64,000 bases of DNA from Procambarus clarkii (GCF_040958095.1 NC_091217.1:13276749-13340748); one strand, 5' to 3'; shown: positions 1 to 9,247, numbered from the stretch's first letter. Program-made: numbers and translations. The notes: generated from the letters alone by a model not told the origin.

Positions 1-272
1 ACAAAAATACAAGTCACATCATCTTATTCTTTGCAGATGCCACAAAAATCAGCATGAAAATTACCTCTGCTGAAGACATTGAAAACCTACAAGCAGATAT
101 TAAGTTCTCGACTGAGCAGAAGAAAATAACATGATGTTTAACAGTGATAAATTCCAGGTACTCAAGTACGGTAGAAATGAGAACCTTATACATGATACAG
201 GATACAAAACACAATCAAATCTGCCCATACTAGGAAAGTAACATGTTAAGGATTTGGGAATAATGATGTCTG
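1..272 (+). pseudogene. CR1-group LINE reverse-transcriptase fragment
   Basis: Read with frame shifts, this stretch matches the part of a CR1-type LINE reverse transcriptase running from the catalytic FADD box into the thumb. Visible pieces are FADATKISMKI (15-60), a segment like WAEENNMMFNSDKFQ (110-160) and a VKDLGIMMSD-like segment near 245-272. The second catalytic aspartate of FADD is alanine here and the frame carries stops, so the copy is dead. The element is cut by the window start and ends at the hairpin at 273. Placement in the CR1 group is from the FADD context and is inference. Confidence 0.6.
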
Positions 273-306
273 ACGTTGTGGCAAATCTCTTGATTTGCCA
301 CAACGT
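273..306. repeat. Perfect 15-bp hairpin at end of LINE scrap
   Basis: ACGTTGTGGCAAATC at 273-287 is the exact reverse complement of 292-306, with the loop TCTT between. It lies where LINE homology stops, so it may mark an inverted junction. No T-run follows and nothing suggests a terminator. Confidence 0.75.
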
Positions 307-683
307 ACCAAATACAAAATGCTAACCTAATCAGAAGCCACAAATCCACACCCCCCCCTAACAGATCCATAGAAAACGTGGATATTTGTGAGCCGGTAGT
401 TTTCATACGTACCCCGTAATTGGTACGTTGGGGACCATAAGGTGAATAATGAGACGTATTGATCGATAGGACGAGTTGTGTCAAAGAGCCCAGCCTGTGT
501 TTGTGTATTATGACACCTTCCATCAGTACTTGGTGCGGTGAACTTGCCTCACCTGTTTCTTCTCTCCTAGTTTGTCCTCTTGACCAGATAAGGGCTCCAC
601 TGTGTGCACCCAACCTCTCATACTCGCCTGGTTGTGTCTACATAGTCGAGTTTCCGCTCTTGGGATATGTGATATACTCGGTG
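307..683. other. No gene seen
   Basis: Ordinary mixed-composition sequence with a short C-run near 351. I see no convincing coding frame, RNA gene or tandem repeat. Confidence 0.5.
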
Positions 684-915
684 CCCAACCACTTGGGCTG
701 GACGGTAGAGCGACGGTCTCGCTTCAAACAGGTAGGCGTTCAATCCCCGACCATTCAAGTGGTTGGGCACCATTCCTTCCCCCCGTTCCATCCCAAATCC
801 TTATCCTGACCCCTTCTCAGTGCTATACAGTCGTAATGGCTTGGCACTTTCTCCCTGACAATTCCCTCCCCTTCCCGGGTAATGAGATGACTGCTATGTA
901 ACAGGACGGGTTCCA
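684..915 (+). mobile_element. tRNA-derived SINE, family B
   Basis: The head has tRNA-like pol III boxes: an A-box-like TAGAGCGACGG near 706 and a B-box-like GCGTTCAATCCCC near 738. A conserved body follows, including GCTATACAGTCGTAATGGCTTGG near 821. The family is recognised because a second copy lies in reverse orientation at 35076-35276 with the same order of blocks. No protein is encoded. Mobilisation by a partner LINE is inferred. Confidence 0.6.
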
Positions 916-1324
916 GGACCGGTCACCGTAGCACTCTGCTTCTTACCTTAAGTAAGTAATTATTAAAAGAAGGCCCCAAGTTCTTACCCTAAACCTTAAC
1001 GCTCCTCCTCCTCCCCTTCATCCTCTCACTTCAGCTATGTTTTTCTTAGGCCTACTCTCACTTGTTTCTCAAAGTTGTGTAGTGGTCTATAACTATACAG
1101 TCTGTCCATCTTGCTACGTTGTCTGTCAATTTGGCGTAGAATTCAGAGTTCATTAGGCACAATTTCCCTTTCCTTTTAAGATGTTTTGGGGCTTAGCTTT
1201 ATTTTACAAATCAGATGATAGTTTAGATATTCTATTATCTTTGCCTTATGCATATTATTATTCCACAAAACTTTAAAGTGCAGAACTAAGCCTGTCAGTG
1301 AGCCTGGACCACACTTGAGTGTAG
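916..1324. other. No gene seen
   Basis: AT-leaning sequence with no supported gene or repeat. Confidence 0.5.
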
Positions 1325-1384
1325 CCTTATATATTTATAAATATTTATAAATATAAGTATTTATAAATATAAATATTTATAAAT
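1325..1384. repeat. AT-rich ATTTATAAAT tandem tract
   Basis: Imperfect tandem copies of ATTTATAAAT, about ten bases each, run directly into the hairpin at 1385. Confidence 0.7.
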
Positions 1385-1426
1385 ACAGTATTTTCATACT
1401 GTGTAAACACAGTATGAAAATACTGT
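1385..1426. repeat. Perfect 20-bp hairpin with 2-base loop
   Basis: ACAGTATTTTCATACTGTGT (1385-1404) is the exact reverse complement of 1407-1426, with AA between. It adjoins an AT-rich tandem tract. It could be the core of a small palindromic MITE or a DNA-secondary-structure site; no function is shown. Confidence 0.8.
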
Positions 1427-1589
1427 GTTTACTGGGTCGAGCGTCAGCTCCTTACCCCGTTTATTGAACATTTTATAGTTTAAAACAATGACTAAGTCTC
1501 TCCATTTTCTTATATTTGCATTAAAACAGTTTTGTTAAAAGTGCACAACCACGTCTTCGTCAAATCTATTCTACTCATTTACATCTAAT

Positions 1590-1909
1590 CAACCAAAGAA
1601 GTTCTATCTACCATCTTTGTCACTTGTTGTGTTGTTCCTCGCTTTAAACATTGTTTCTCTGTCTGCTGTGTCAAGGAAGTAATTATTCAGAGGTGCCAAG
1701 TTGGGAAGATTATGTAACACATTATCAACTTTAACAATGTTGCATGTCGTTATCCTCTCCTTCAGTGTGGGCGAGGTGAAGTGCTCTCTCTCCTCGTAGC
1801 GTAGTCTCCGAGCCTCAAGAACAAGCAGGGATGTAAATCTTTGACGTTTTCTAGTTTTGTGTCGTGCATATTCATGGGTGAGGGCTGCATTCCTGGGGTG
1901 TATACTCAA
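1590..1909 (-). pseudogene. Degenerate CR1-group LINE C-terminal fragment
   Basis: The minus strand has a 101-codon open stretch with a motif run like LRYEEREHFTSPTLKERITT. This is alignable by eye to LSYEERLRELNLTSLEDRRVRGDMITTFKI in the LINE at 2170-4460. That region lies after the RT thumb and ends the ORF2 protein of CR1-group elements. Upstream RT motifs are missing, so this is a short, diverged 3' fragment. Confidence 0.5.
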
Positions 1910-1970
1910 AGCTCTCTATACACTGAGGGTCAGCTCTTTATGCCCCGCCTACTGGTCTTCTTGTTACTCT

Positions 1971-2169
1971 TGTGTGTGTGTGTACTCATCTAGTTGTGCT
2001 TGCCGGGGTTGACCTCTGGCTCTTTGGTCCCGCCTCTCAACTGTTAATCCGGTGTACAGATTCCTGAGCCTACTGGGCTCTATCATATCTACATTTGAAA
2101 CTGTGTATGGAGTCAGCCTCCACCACATCACTGCCTAATGCATTCCTGAGTGTGTGTGTGTGTGTGTGT
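1971..2169 (-). mobile_element. Short 3' stub of CR1-group LINE between TG tracts
   Basis: About 170 bp match the last codons and 3' UTR of the LINE that follows (same order: CTAGTTGTGCTTGC, GGCTCTTTGGTCCCGCC, TATCATATCTACA, GGAGTCAGCCTCCACC). Both flanks are TG runs (1971-1983 and 2151-2169). In element orientation the copy ends in GTGAGTACACAC. It is an extremely 5'-truncated insertion or a tandem fragment of the main copy. Confidence 0.75.
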
Positions 2170-2272
2170 ACTCACCTAGTTGTACTCACCTAGTTGTGCT
2201 TGCGGGGGTTGAGCTCTGGCTCTTTGGTCCCGCCTCTCAACTGTCAATCAACAGGTGTACAGGTTCCTGAGC

Positions 2273-3328
2273 CTATTGGGCTCTATCATATCTACACTTG
2301 AAACTGTGTATGGAGTCAGCCTCCACCACATCACCCCCTAATGCATTCCATTTGTCAACCACTCTGACACTAAAAAAGTTCTTTCTAATATCTCTGTGGC
2401 TCATTTGGGCACTCAGTTTCCACCTGTGTCCCCTAGTGCGTGTGCCCCTTGTGTTAAACAGCCTGTCTTTATCAACCCTGTCAATTCCCTTGAGGATCTT
2501 GAATGTGGTGATCATGTCCCCCCTAACTCTTCTGTCTTCCAACGAAGTGAGGTTTAATTCCCGTAGTCTCTCCTCGTAGCTCATACCTCTCAGCTCGGGT
2601 ACTAGTCTGGTGGCAAACCTTTGAACCTTTTCCATTTTAGTCTTATGCTTGACTAGATATGGACTCCATGCTGGTGCCGCATACTCCAGGATTGGTCTTA
2701 CATATGTGGTATATAATGTTCTGAAAGATTCCTTACACAAGTTTCTAAAGGCCGTTCTTATGTTAGCCAACCTGGCATATGCTGCTGCTGTTATCCTCTT
2801 GATATGAGCATCAGGGGACAGGTCTGGCGTGATATCAACCCCCAGGTCTTTCTCTCTCTCGGACTCTTGAAGTATTTCATCTCCCAAGTGATACCTTGTA
2901 TCTGGTCTCCTGCTTCCTACCCCTATCTTCATTACATTACATTTGCTTGGATTAAACTCTAACAGCCATTTGTTCGACCATTCCTGCAGCTTGTCCAGGT
3001 CTTCTTGAAGCCTCAAGCTGTCCTCTGTCTTAATCCTTCTCATAATTTTGGCGTCGTCAGCAAACATTGAGAGGAATGAGTCTATACCCTCTGGGAGATC
3101 ATTTACGTATATCAGAAACAGGATAGGTCCAAGTACAGAGCCCTGTGGGTCTCCACTGGTGACTTCACGCCAGTCGGAGGTCTCACCCCTCACTGTAACT
3201 CTCTGCTTCCTATTGTTTAGGTACTCCCTTATCCACTGGAGCGTCCTACCAGTTACTCCTGCCTGTTTCTCCAGCTTATGCATCAACCTTTTATGGGGTA
3301 CTGTGTCAAAGGCTTTCCGACAGTCCAA
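2273..3328 (-). pseudogene. LINE ORF2, RT palm, thumb and C-terminus
   Basis: Continues the previous entry in another frame. Residues in order: DCRKAFDTVPHKRL (RT motif A, first catalytic Asp), SGDPQGSVLGPILFLIYVNDL (motif B; the usual GVPQGS has D here), MFADDAKI (motif C, both aspartates present, residues about 88-95), WSNKWLLEFNPSKC, EKDLGVDI, and the C-terminal YVRPILEYAAPAWSPY and KVQRFATRL blocks typical of CR1-group elements. The 351-codon frame has no internal stop. The stop is at 2273-2275, followed by about 100 bp of 3' UTR before the microsatellite. Confidence 0.85.
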
Positions 3329-4454
3329 AAAAAATGCAGTCCGCCCACCCTTCTCTTTCTTGTTTAATCTTTGTCACCTGATCGTAGAATTCTATCAATC
3401 CTGTAAGGCAAGATTTACCCTCCCTGAACCCATGTTGATGGGTTGTCACGAAGTCTCTTCTCTCCAGATGTGTTACTAGGTTTTTTCTCACAATCTTCTC
3501 CATCACCTTGCATGGTATACAAGTTAAGGACACTGGCCTGTAGTTCAGTGCCTCTTGTCTGTCACCCTTTTTGTATATTGGTACTACATTAGCAGTCTTC
3601 CATATTTCTGGTAGGTCCCCCGTTTCCAGTGACCTACTATACACTATGGAGAGTGGTAGGCAAAGTGCTCCTGCACACTCTTTCAATACCCATGGCGAGA
3701 TTCCATCCGGCCCAACAGCTTTTCTCACATCCAGCTCCAATAGGTGCTTCTTGACCTCATCTCTTGTAATTTCGAACCTATCCAAGGTCACCTAGTTTGC
3801 TGCCACCTCTTCTAGCGCCGCGACATCTCCCTGTTCTATTGTAAAGACCTCCTGGAACCTTTTGTTGAGTTCTTCACACACCGCTTTGTCATTCTCTGTG
3901 TACCTGTCCTCGCCCACCCTAAGTTTCATCACCTGTTCCTTCACTGTTGTCTTCCTCCTGATGTGACTATGTAGTAGCTTGGGTTCGGTCTTGGCTTTAT
4001 TAGCTATATCATTTTCATACCTTTTCTCAGCTGCTCTTCTCACACTGACATACTCGTTCCTGGTTCTCTGGTATCTCTCTCTACTTTCTGGTGTTCTGTT
4101 ATTACGGAAGTTCCTCCATGCCCTTTTGTTTTGCTCCTTTGCTTTCATACATTCCTTATTAAACCACGGATTCTTCCTTTGCTTCTCTGTTTTTTCCTGT
4201 CGGGCTGGGACAAACCTGCTTACAGCCTCCTGACATTTTTGCGTGACATAGTCCATCATGTCTTGTACGGACTTGGTTCCGAGTTCTGTGTCCCAATGTA
4301 TATCCCATAGGAATTTATTCATTTCCTCATAGTTTCCCTTTCGGTACGCCAGCCCTTTGGTTCCCAGTTCTTTTTTGGGGGTGATAATTCCCAGCTCAAC
4401 CAGGTACTCAAAGCTCAATATACTATGATCACTCATTCCCAAGGGGGCTTCCAA
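3306..4454 (-). pseudogene. LINE ORF2, endonuclease end to RT finger (one stop)
   Basis: One continuous minus-strand reading frame, interrupted by a single TAG at 3792-3794. It starts inside the last strand of the endonuclease/exonuclease/phosphatase fold (GMSDHSILSFEY), then the charged linker with NPWFNKECMKAKEQNKRAWRNF. The RT N-terminal motifs follow: DGISPWVLKECA, VVPIYKKGDRQEALNYRPVS, and QHGFREGKSCLTGL. The frame then runs out of phase in a T-run and continues as the next entry. The protein would copy element RNA at a nicked target. This copy cannot make it as read. The frameshift in a homopolymer could be a sequencing error, but the TAG is in non-homopolymer sequence. Confidence 0.8.
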
Positions 4455-4460
4455 CTTAAC

Positions 4461-4521
<61 letters not shown>
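4461..4521. repeat. (TG)n microsatellite, about 30 units
   Basis: An uninterrupted TG run abutting the truncated 5' side of the LINE at 4460 and the 3' end of another LINE stub at 4522. Confidence 0.95.
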
Positions 4522-4525
<4 letters not shown>

Positions 4526-4600
4526 CACCTAGTTGTGCTTTCAGGGGGTTGAGCTCTGGCTCTTTGGGCGTGTGTCTGAGTGTGTGTGTAATTACCTAAG
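4522..4600 (-). mobile_element. ~45-bp LINE 3' stub plus TG-rich flank
   Basis: ACTCACCTAGTTGTGCTTTC and GAGCTCTGGCTCTTTGG match the 3' UTR end of the CR1-group LINE. The stub is only about 45 bp and is followed by another broken TG run (4568-4592). Confidence 0.65.
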
Positions 4601-4724
4601 TCTACACACACACATACACATACATACAGGCTTTAACGCAACTGGTACAAGAAGGCAGTAGTCGGGGCATAAACATACCTTGCTTACCTGTAGTCACTGA
4701 TAGGTACACACACACACACAGGTT

Positions 4725-4875
4725 ATCGGAGGTCGTAGTCCTAAGGGCCTCAGTTCGATTCCCGGCCGAGGCAGAAGCAACTAGGCAGTTTCTTTCACCT
4801 AATGCGTCTGTTCACCTGGCAGTAAATAGGTACGTAGGAGTTAGACAGCTCTTACGGGCTGCTTCCTGGGGATGT
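4725..4875 (+). mobile_element. tRNA-derived SINE, family A (with TG tail)
   Basis: Blocks in order: tRNA-like B box CAGTTCGATTCCCGG near 4750, the conserved TTTCTTTCACCTAATGCGTC, the core CAGTAAATAGGTACGTAGGAG, then GGGCTGCTTCCTGGGG and a short TG tail. The same order occurs at 4979-5176, 5459-5648, 5755-5938, 9248-9450 and 39336-39510. The 5' tRNA-like part is incomplete here. Confidence 0.75.
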
Positions 4876-4951
4876 GTGTATTCACCTAGTTGTGCTTGCG
4901 GGGTTTGAACTCTGCTCTTTCGGCCCGCCTCTCAACTGTCAATCAATCGTT
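4873..4951 (-). mobile_element. LINE 3' stub joined tail-to-tail to a SINE
   Basis: TTCACCTAGTTGTGCTTGCGG followed by CCCGCCTCTCAACTGTCAATC is the 3' UTR end of the CR1-group LINE on the minus strand. Its CA end meets the TG tail of the SINE at 4725-4875, so the two insertions converge on one microsatellite. Confidence 0.7.
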
Positions 4952-4978
4952 TCTAACCACTATTTTTTTCCACACACA

Positions 4979-5176
4979 TACATACACACACACACACACA
5001 CCAAGGAAGCAGCCTGTAACAGCATACTAACTCCCAGGTACATATTTACTGCTAGGTAACAGGTGCACTAGGGGTGAAAGAAACTCTGCCCATCTGTTTC
5101 CGTCGGCGCCAGGAATTGAACCCCGGACCACAGGATTACGTGTACAGCGTGCTGTCCACTCAGCCACCAGCGCACC
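4979..5176 (-). mobile_element. tRNA-derived SINE, family A
   Basis: On the minus strand: GTGGCTGAGTGGACAGC (A-box region, near 5155), a B box GGGGTTCAATTCC near 5118, CAGTTTCTTTCACC-like core, CAGTAAATATGTACCTGGG, and GGCTGCTTCCTTGG followed by a TG tail (CA at 4979-5000 on the plus strand). This is one of the most complete copies of the family in the window and shows its tRNA-like head. Confidence 0.8.
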
Positions 5177-5285
5177 TGTGTGTGTGTGTGTGTGTGTACT
5201 CACCTAGTTGTGCCTGCAGGTTCGAGCTCTAGCTCTTGGACCCCGCTTTCCTAGCCGTTGGTTGTCTAATGCAATAACTCCTGAT
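5177..5285 (-). mobile_element. Diverged LINE 3' stub between TG runs
   Basis: A TG run at 5177-5197 is followed by ACTCACCTAGTTGTGCCTGC and GAGCTCTAGCTCTTGG, a diverged 3' end of the CR1-group LINE. Confidence 0.6.
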
Positions 5286-5309
5286 CTGTTTCTCTATCAT
5301 ACATACCTA

Positions 5310-5313
<4 letters not shown>

Positions 5314-5369
<56 letters not shown>
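5314..5369. repeat. (TG)n microsatellite
   Basis: A clean TG run of about 28 units. Confidence 0.95.
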
Positions 5370-5372
<3 letters not shown>

Positions 5373-5458
5373 ATATGTAGTAGACATAATACAGGAAAAA
5401 TAGATCGGTTAGAAAGACGGGGTCCAAGATCTAAAACCTGAATTCCGCGGGCACAAAT

Positions 5459-5648
5459 AGTAAACACACACATGCCCAAGATGCAGCCCGTAGCAGCTGT
5501 CTAACTCCCAGGTACCCATTTACTGCTAGGTGAACAGGTGCATCAGGGTGAAAGAAACTGCCCATTTGTTTCTGCCTCTGCCGGGGGATCGAACCCGGGC
5601 CCTTAGGACTACGACCCCAGAGCGCTGTCCACTCAGCCCCGAGACCCG
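5459..5648 (-). mobile_element. tRNA-derived SINE, family A
   Basis: On the minus strand it reads: GGGCTGAGTGGACAGCGCTC (A box), CCCGGGTTCGATCCCCCGG (B box, the best match to the pol III consensus among these copies), then the TTTCTTTCACC and CAGTAAATGGGTACCTGGG core, ending near a CA/TG tract at 5463. Confidence 0.8.
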
Positions 5649-5752
5649 TGTGTGTGTATTCACCTAGTATTTACCTAGTTATGCTTGCGGAGCATAACTA
5701 GAGAAAGAGCTCTGGCTCTTTCGGCCCGCCTCTCAACAATCAACTTTTTGTA
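5649..5752 (-). mobile_element. LINE 3' stub with local inverted duplication
   Basis: TATTCACCTAGTATTTACC and AGCTCTGGCTCTTTCGGCCC are the CR1-group LINE 3' end. Inside it, ATGCTTGCGGAGCATAACTAG carries a small rearrangement relative to the other copies. Confidence 0.6.
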
Positions 5753-5754
5753 TT

Positions 5755-5938
5755 TTACACACACACACCCAGGAAGCAGCCCATAACAGCTGTTTAACAC
5801 CTGGGTACCTATTTACTGCTAGGCGAACAGTATCAGGGTGAAAGAAACTGTCCATTTGTTTCCACCATAGCCGAGGATCAATCCCCGAACCCTAGGATTA
5901 CGAACACGAGCGTTGTTCACTCAGCCACCAGGACCCAA
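5755..5938 (-). mobile_element. tRNA-derived SINE, family A (diverged)
   Basis: Same block order as the other family A copies, with CA repeats at the plus-strand left edge (5757-5770). The B box is mutated (GGGGATTGATCC on the minus strand) and one deletion sits near 5832. An old copy. Confidence 0.7.
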
Positions 5939-5970
5939 ATGTAAAGTACCAATACCCCCCACACACACAA

Positions 5971-6005
<35 letters not shown>

Positions 6006-7314
6006 TAAATTACAAGTTTAATTTATTTTATATTACAATATATTTTAATTGTTGTGCTTTTGGAGAACATAAGAAAAAAGTTACCGTATCTCCATCCGCT
6101 TTACTTCAAAATTTAACCTTTAATTTCTAAGTAATCAAGATCTCTTTGATTAAATAACGGATGGACTTCACCTTTGTAACGGTTCCCTGAAACTCAACAC
6201 CAGGCTCATTCATTCAGCGAGCTGTAGCCGCTCGAGGAATCAATCGCCTTATAAGAAGCTTAGTAAAGTTTACAAGTTTTACATAAGTCTGCCATACTCC
6301 AGTACATTGCAAGACGGGCTCAATTCAGTCCCCCGGGGGCTCTTTGAAACACTGCCAGAATGTCCAGTGCAACTTATACATACACATGTAGATGATATGC
6401 GCTTTTTGGACTACGATATATCACAACTTCGCCTCACCAGTTACGTTTCTATATTCAAGGTTTGAATTTTCTCTTGACTTATTATTTGTTTTCGTGGCCT
6501 CGCTGTTTTCGCGTGAGTGAATAAGTAAAAGTTTCCTGTTGCAGTATTGACATTCCGGCGATGTGTGGCAGCCGCAGAGCGACGTTGCCAGCGTGCACGG
6601 GAAGTGGGTCAAGTGTACTAAGTCAGTGGGTCGCACAACGTGGCAACATGGTACTCAGTCGATGGTCATGTTTTAGACATGCGTGTTTTGTTGTTGACAA
6701 TATACCACTCATTACTATGACGTGAATTTTCCAAGTAACACCATTAGGCGAGAGAGAGGTGGATAGCTTTGTTAAAAGAGTATAAGTTGTTATTTATTCT
6801 GATGGTGGCGCGTTTGGCTCCGTGCCGCCACTTGGCCGTAGCGCAACGGCTGCATCTCAACCCATACACGCCGGCTACTCTTAAACTTTTCTTGTTGAGT
6901 TGCCGTGGGAAGAGGTGCAAACTCTATCAAATAAAAACTTTCATGTCAATTAAATATGCCGCTTAACTTACCTGATAATAACTGATAACTTTTGACTTGG
7001 GTTTAAATCAATTGAGACACAAGCCGGTGTCAATTTCGAGCACATGAATTGTTCTATGACTTAGAATGCTGTGTACGTGTGTGCACTTGAGCGTATGCGT
7101 ATGCATATAAGTGCATGTAGTTATAGCCTACGTCCCGTTTTATGTGAGAGTAGAGAGTAAGAGAGATAACTTGTACAAGATGTGGTTGGATAATATTATT
7201 GGTAGTAAGAGGGTAGTGATAACGCGCCATGTTTACGTTAGGGAGTGATGGAGTGTGGCTGTGTCACCTGGTGTGCCTGCCTCCTCCACCTCCATGTGCT
7301 CACACGGTGCTCAG
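5939..7314. other. Mostly unique sequence, no gene supported
   Basis: A TG run at 5974-5999 is followed by AT-rich, then mixed DNA. Short open frames exist (for example at 6421-6636 on the minus strand) but show no domain, splice context or codon bias that I trust. Confidence 0.5.
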
Positions 7315-8095
7315 CGCGGGAGACATGAATGATTGTGACTCACTGGTCGCTGCTGCCTGCACCAGTGCCGTCACGGGCGAGGTGTGGACCACCAACACAC
7401 ACCAGGAAAGAGGAGTCACGCAGGGTTGCCCCCTCACAGCTCCCACTCCACCAATACCAATCATTCTCCACCCTCCTCCTCCTCCTCCTCTCAAAACTCT
7501 CATCATCATCATCATTAAATAAACAAAATCTAGCTATTTTGCATAATGTTCATTGAGTAAATGTTATGTGCAACTATAATTCTTCCCACCCACAGGCCCT
7601 GCCCCACGCCCACACCTGTCACGATGGCACGATGTGGCTCTCTGAGGCACCCACGAGCCAGCAGGGCCACTCGTGGTATAAGGGTGAGGGCGTGGAGGCG
7701 TGGGCGTGCGGGCGTGTGGGCTGAGATTTACCTGATTGGGTGTCAGGGGAGGAAGAGAGTGTGTCTGACGAGACGGGGGTCACTTGGCTGGGCGAGATGC
7801 GTTCAATATCACACCCACCGACAGTACCCGTCACGCCCATCACATCCACCTCGACGCCCATGCCATTGGTGGGCGGGTGGGCGTGGATGATCGGGGGTGG
7901 GAGGGGGAGCGAGCACTCCGAGGAACACTCCACCAGCTCACCGTCGACCATGGGGTCGGCCACGGCCAGCTGAGAGTCTGATCTCATAACTACCGACATG
8001 ACGCCCGTTTATTGTCTCTCCTTCAGAGTCCCGGACACCTTCCAAGGCCCTCCCGAGTCTTGCCTGTGACAGTCAAGCTCTTGGCCAAGTGGAAA
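7315..8095 (+). CDS. Possible spliced host gene: three candidate exons
   Basis: Three short stretches have good splice borders and compatible phase. Exon 1, 7315-7381, follows a pyrimidine-rich ...GGTGCTCAG and ends GAG|GTGTGG. Exon 2, 7596-7683, follows TTCTTCCCACCCACAG and ends AAGG|GTGAGG. Exon 3, 8027-8095, follows TTTATTGTCTCTCCTTCAG and ends GAAA|GTAAAA. Exon 1 ends in phase 0 where exon 2 starts; exon 2 leaves one base that joins the AG of exon 3 to make GAG. The spliced frame has no stop. Predicted residues include ALPHAHTCHDGTMWLSEAP and SRTPSKALPSLACDSQALG. I recognise no family. The region is GC-rich compared with its flanks. First and last exons, start codon and poly(A) site are not found. 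Chance splice-like signals are a real alternative. Confidence 0.25.
7732..7988 (-). CDS. Alternative candidate exon on the opposite strand
   Basis: The minus strand is open from about 7988 to 7732 and ends at a good donor, CAATCAG|GTAAAT. The reading has strong G/C preference at third codon positions and looks protein-like (ELVECSSECSLP, DIERISPSQVTPVSSDTL). No good acceptor with a pyrimidine tract is visible upstream, and the family is unknown. This conflicts with the plus-strand model only if both are one locus; it would fall in the second intron of that model. Confidence 0.2.
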
Positions 8096-8924
8096 GTAAA
8101 AACTAGGTCTCTGGGCCAGCCCGTACACTTCACTTTCACACAAATACAACCACCCAACTTGATAGTCAAGCGAGCGTTTATATTAGCTACACTATTTGAA
8201 AACTGTTGTTTATCTAATTTCGCCAACACACTCAGACTTATAGTAGTATATTATTGTAATTTATTAAAGTTAATAAATAATTCAAATATAAAATTAACAG
8301 CCCCCTCTATTCTTAGCGTTACTAACAATCTTCACTATAAGAAATGCATACAACAACGAAAGTAGGTCATGGCGATATGCTTTAAATTCGTAAATACTAT
8401 AGTGGAATAAAACAAAAGTACGGAAATATAAATTACCAATGCAAATCAAGACAGATACTAGCTCTTAAGTGTTATCTTTATTAACATTAAACATTTTTAT
8501 TGTCTTGCGCATTCTTGGTCAGAACGATTCCTATCTCGAGAAGTAATAGAAAACGGTCATAGAATAAATATCGTCTATCGTTTTCTGTAATTTAAATAAT
8601 GAGAGACTATAATAATACTGCGTAAGTCACGCATTAATATGAAGCTAATGAATCACACAGTTAATGTTAATTATAACATACGCATGAAGACACAAAAACT
8701 TGACATTTATATTTATGTAATTATAAAAACTTGACCTGTCCGTTAGACATCCCTCAGAAATTATTTATTTATATATTTACAAGACAGCACAAGACAAGTT
8801 TTGAAACAATTTTAATGTGTGAATGGTAGGGCTAAATTCTTGCAGACCCACTAACACGCCTAGTGTTTCTGGCGCCACTTGAAGCTAAGAAATGTGTTGA
8901 GGTATACACTAAGACTACTTTTAT
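8096..8924. other. AT-rich sequence, no gene seen
   Basis: Composition drops sharply to AT-rich after 8165. No coding frame, RNA gene or tandem array is supported. Confidence 0.5.
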
Positions 8925-9075
8925 ACCTTGCAAGAAATTGCCCGAAACGCTATGCGTACTAGTGGCTTTAGGTATTGTATGTACTACCTCTATCTTTAAA
9001 TCTAACAGAATGTTTGTACTGTAACGCTGCAACTATGTATGTACTGTACCTAAATAAATTATTATTATTAAATAT
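8925..9075 (+). mobile_element. L2-type LINE 3' stub
   Basis: TTGCCCGAAACGCTATGCG, TAGTGGCTTTAGGTATTGTATGTAC and ACCTAAATAAATTATTATTATT parallel the 3' end of the L2-type LINE at 53221-53340. The tail here is ATT repeats. Only the last ~140 bp of the element are present. Confidence 0.7.
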
Positions 9076-9247
9076 AGTCAATTGTGGGTAAATCAATTTG
9101 AAACTATTGATCAGTAATTTACAGTGATTTCATTAATGCAATCATTATAACTGGCTGCTAACGTAAACAAAAAGAGTTATAAACAAAGTAATTCAAACTA
9201 ATGACATTTTAAATATAATACTAATAAATGCTATTGTGCAGTTGATC

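Larger units (their letters stand above)
2170..4460 (-). mobile_element. 5'-truncated CR1-group LINE in a (CA)n/(TG)n setting
   Basis: The minus strand carries the end of an endonuclease domain (SDHSIL near 4430), the linker (NPWFNKEC), the whole reverse transcriptase, and a 3' UTR ending GTGAGTAC(AC)n at 2170. The 5' side stops abruptly at a 61-bp TG run (4461-4521), so most of the apurinic-type endonuclease is missing. Coding is broken by an in-frame TAG (3792-3794) and a frameshift in a run of eight T (minus strand) near 3330. With CA/TG repeats at both ends, the likely history is target-primed insertion into a dinucleotide microsatellite. Confidence 0.85.

Noticed and set aside
4740-4770. 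tRNA gene at the SINE heads (also 5118, 5575, 9299, 39360, 49100)
   Set aside because: Only the B-box part fits; acceptor and anticodon stems do not fold, and SINE bodies follow.
5297-5479. Poly(Thr-His) or poly(Cys-Val) peptides at CA/TG runs
   Set aside because: Direct translation of dinucleotide microsatellites; the same applies at 38012-38375 and to Ile-Tyr peptides at AT runs (41268, 42721, 45908).
6421-6966. Small frames at 6421-6636 (minus) and 6769-6966 (plus)
   Set aside because: Length is what chance allows; no domain, bias or splice sites.
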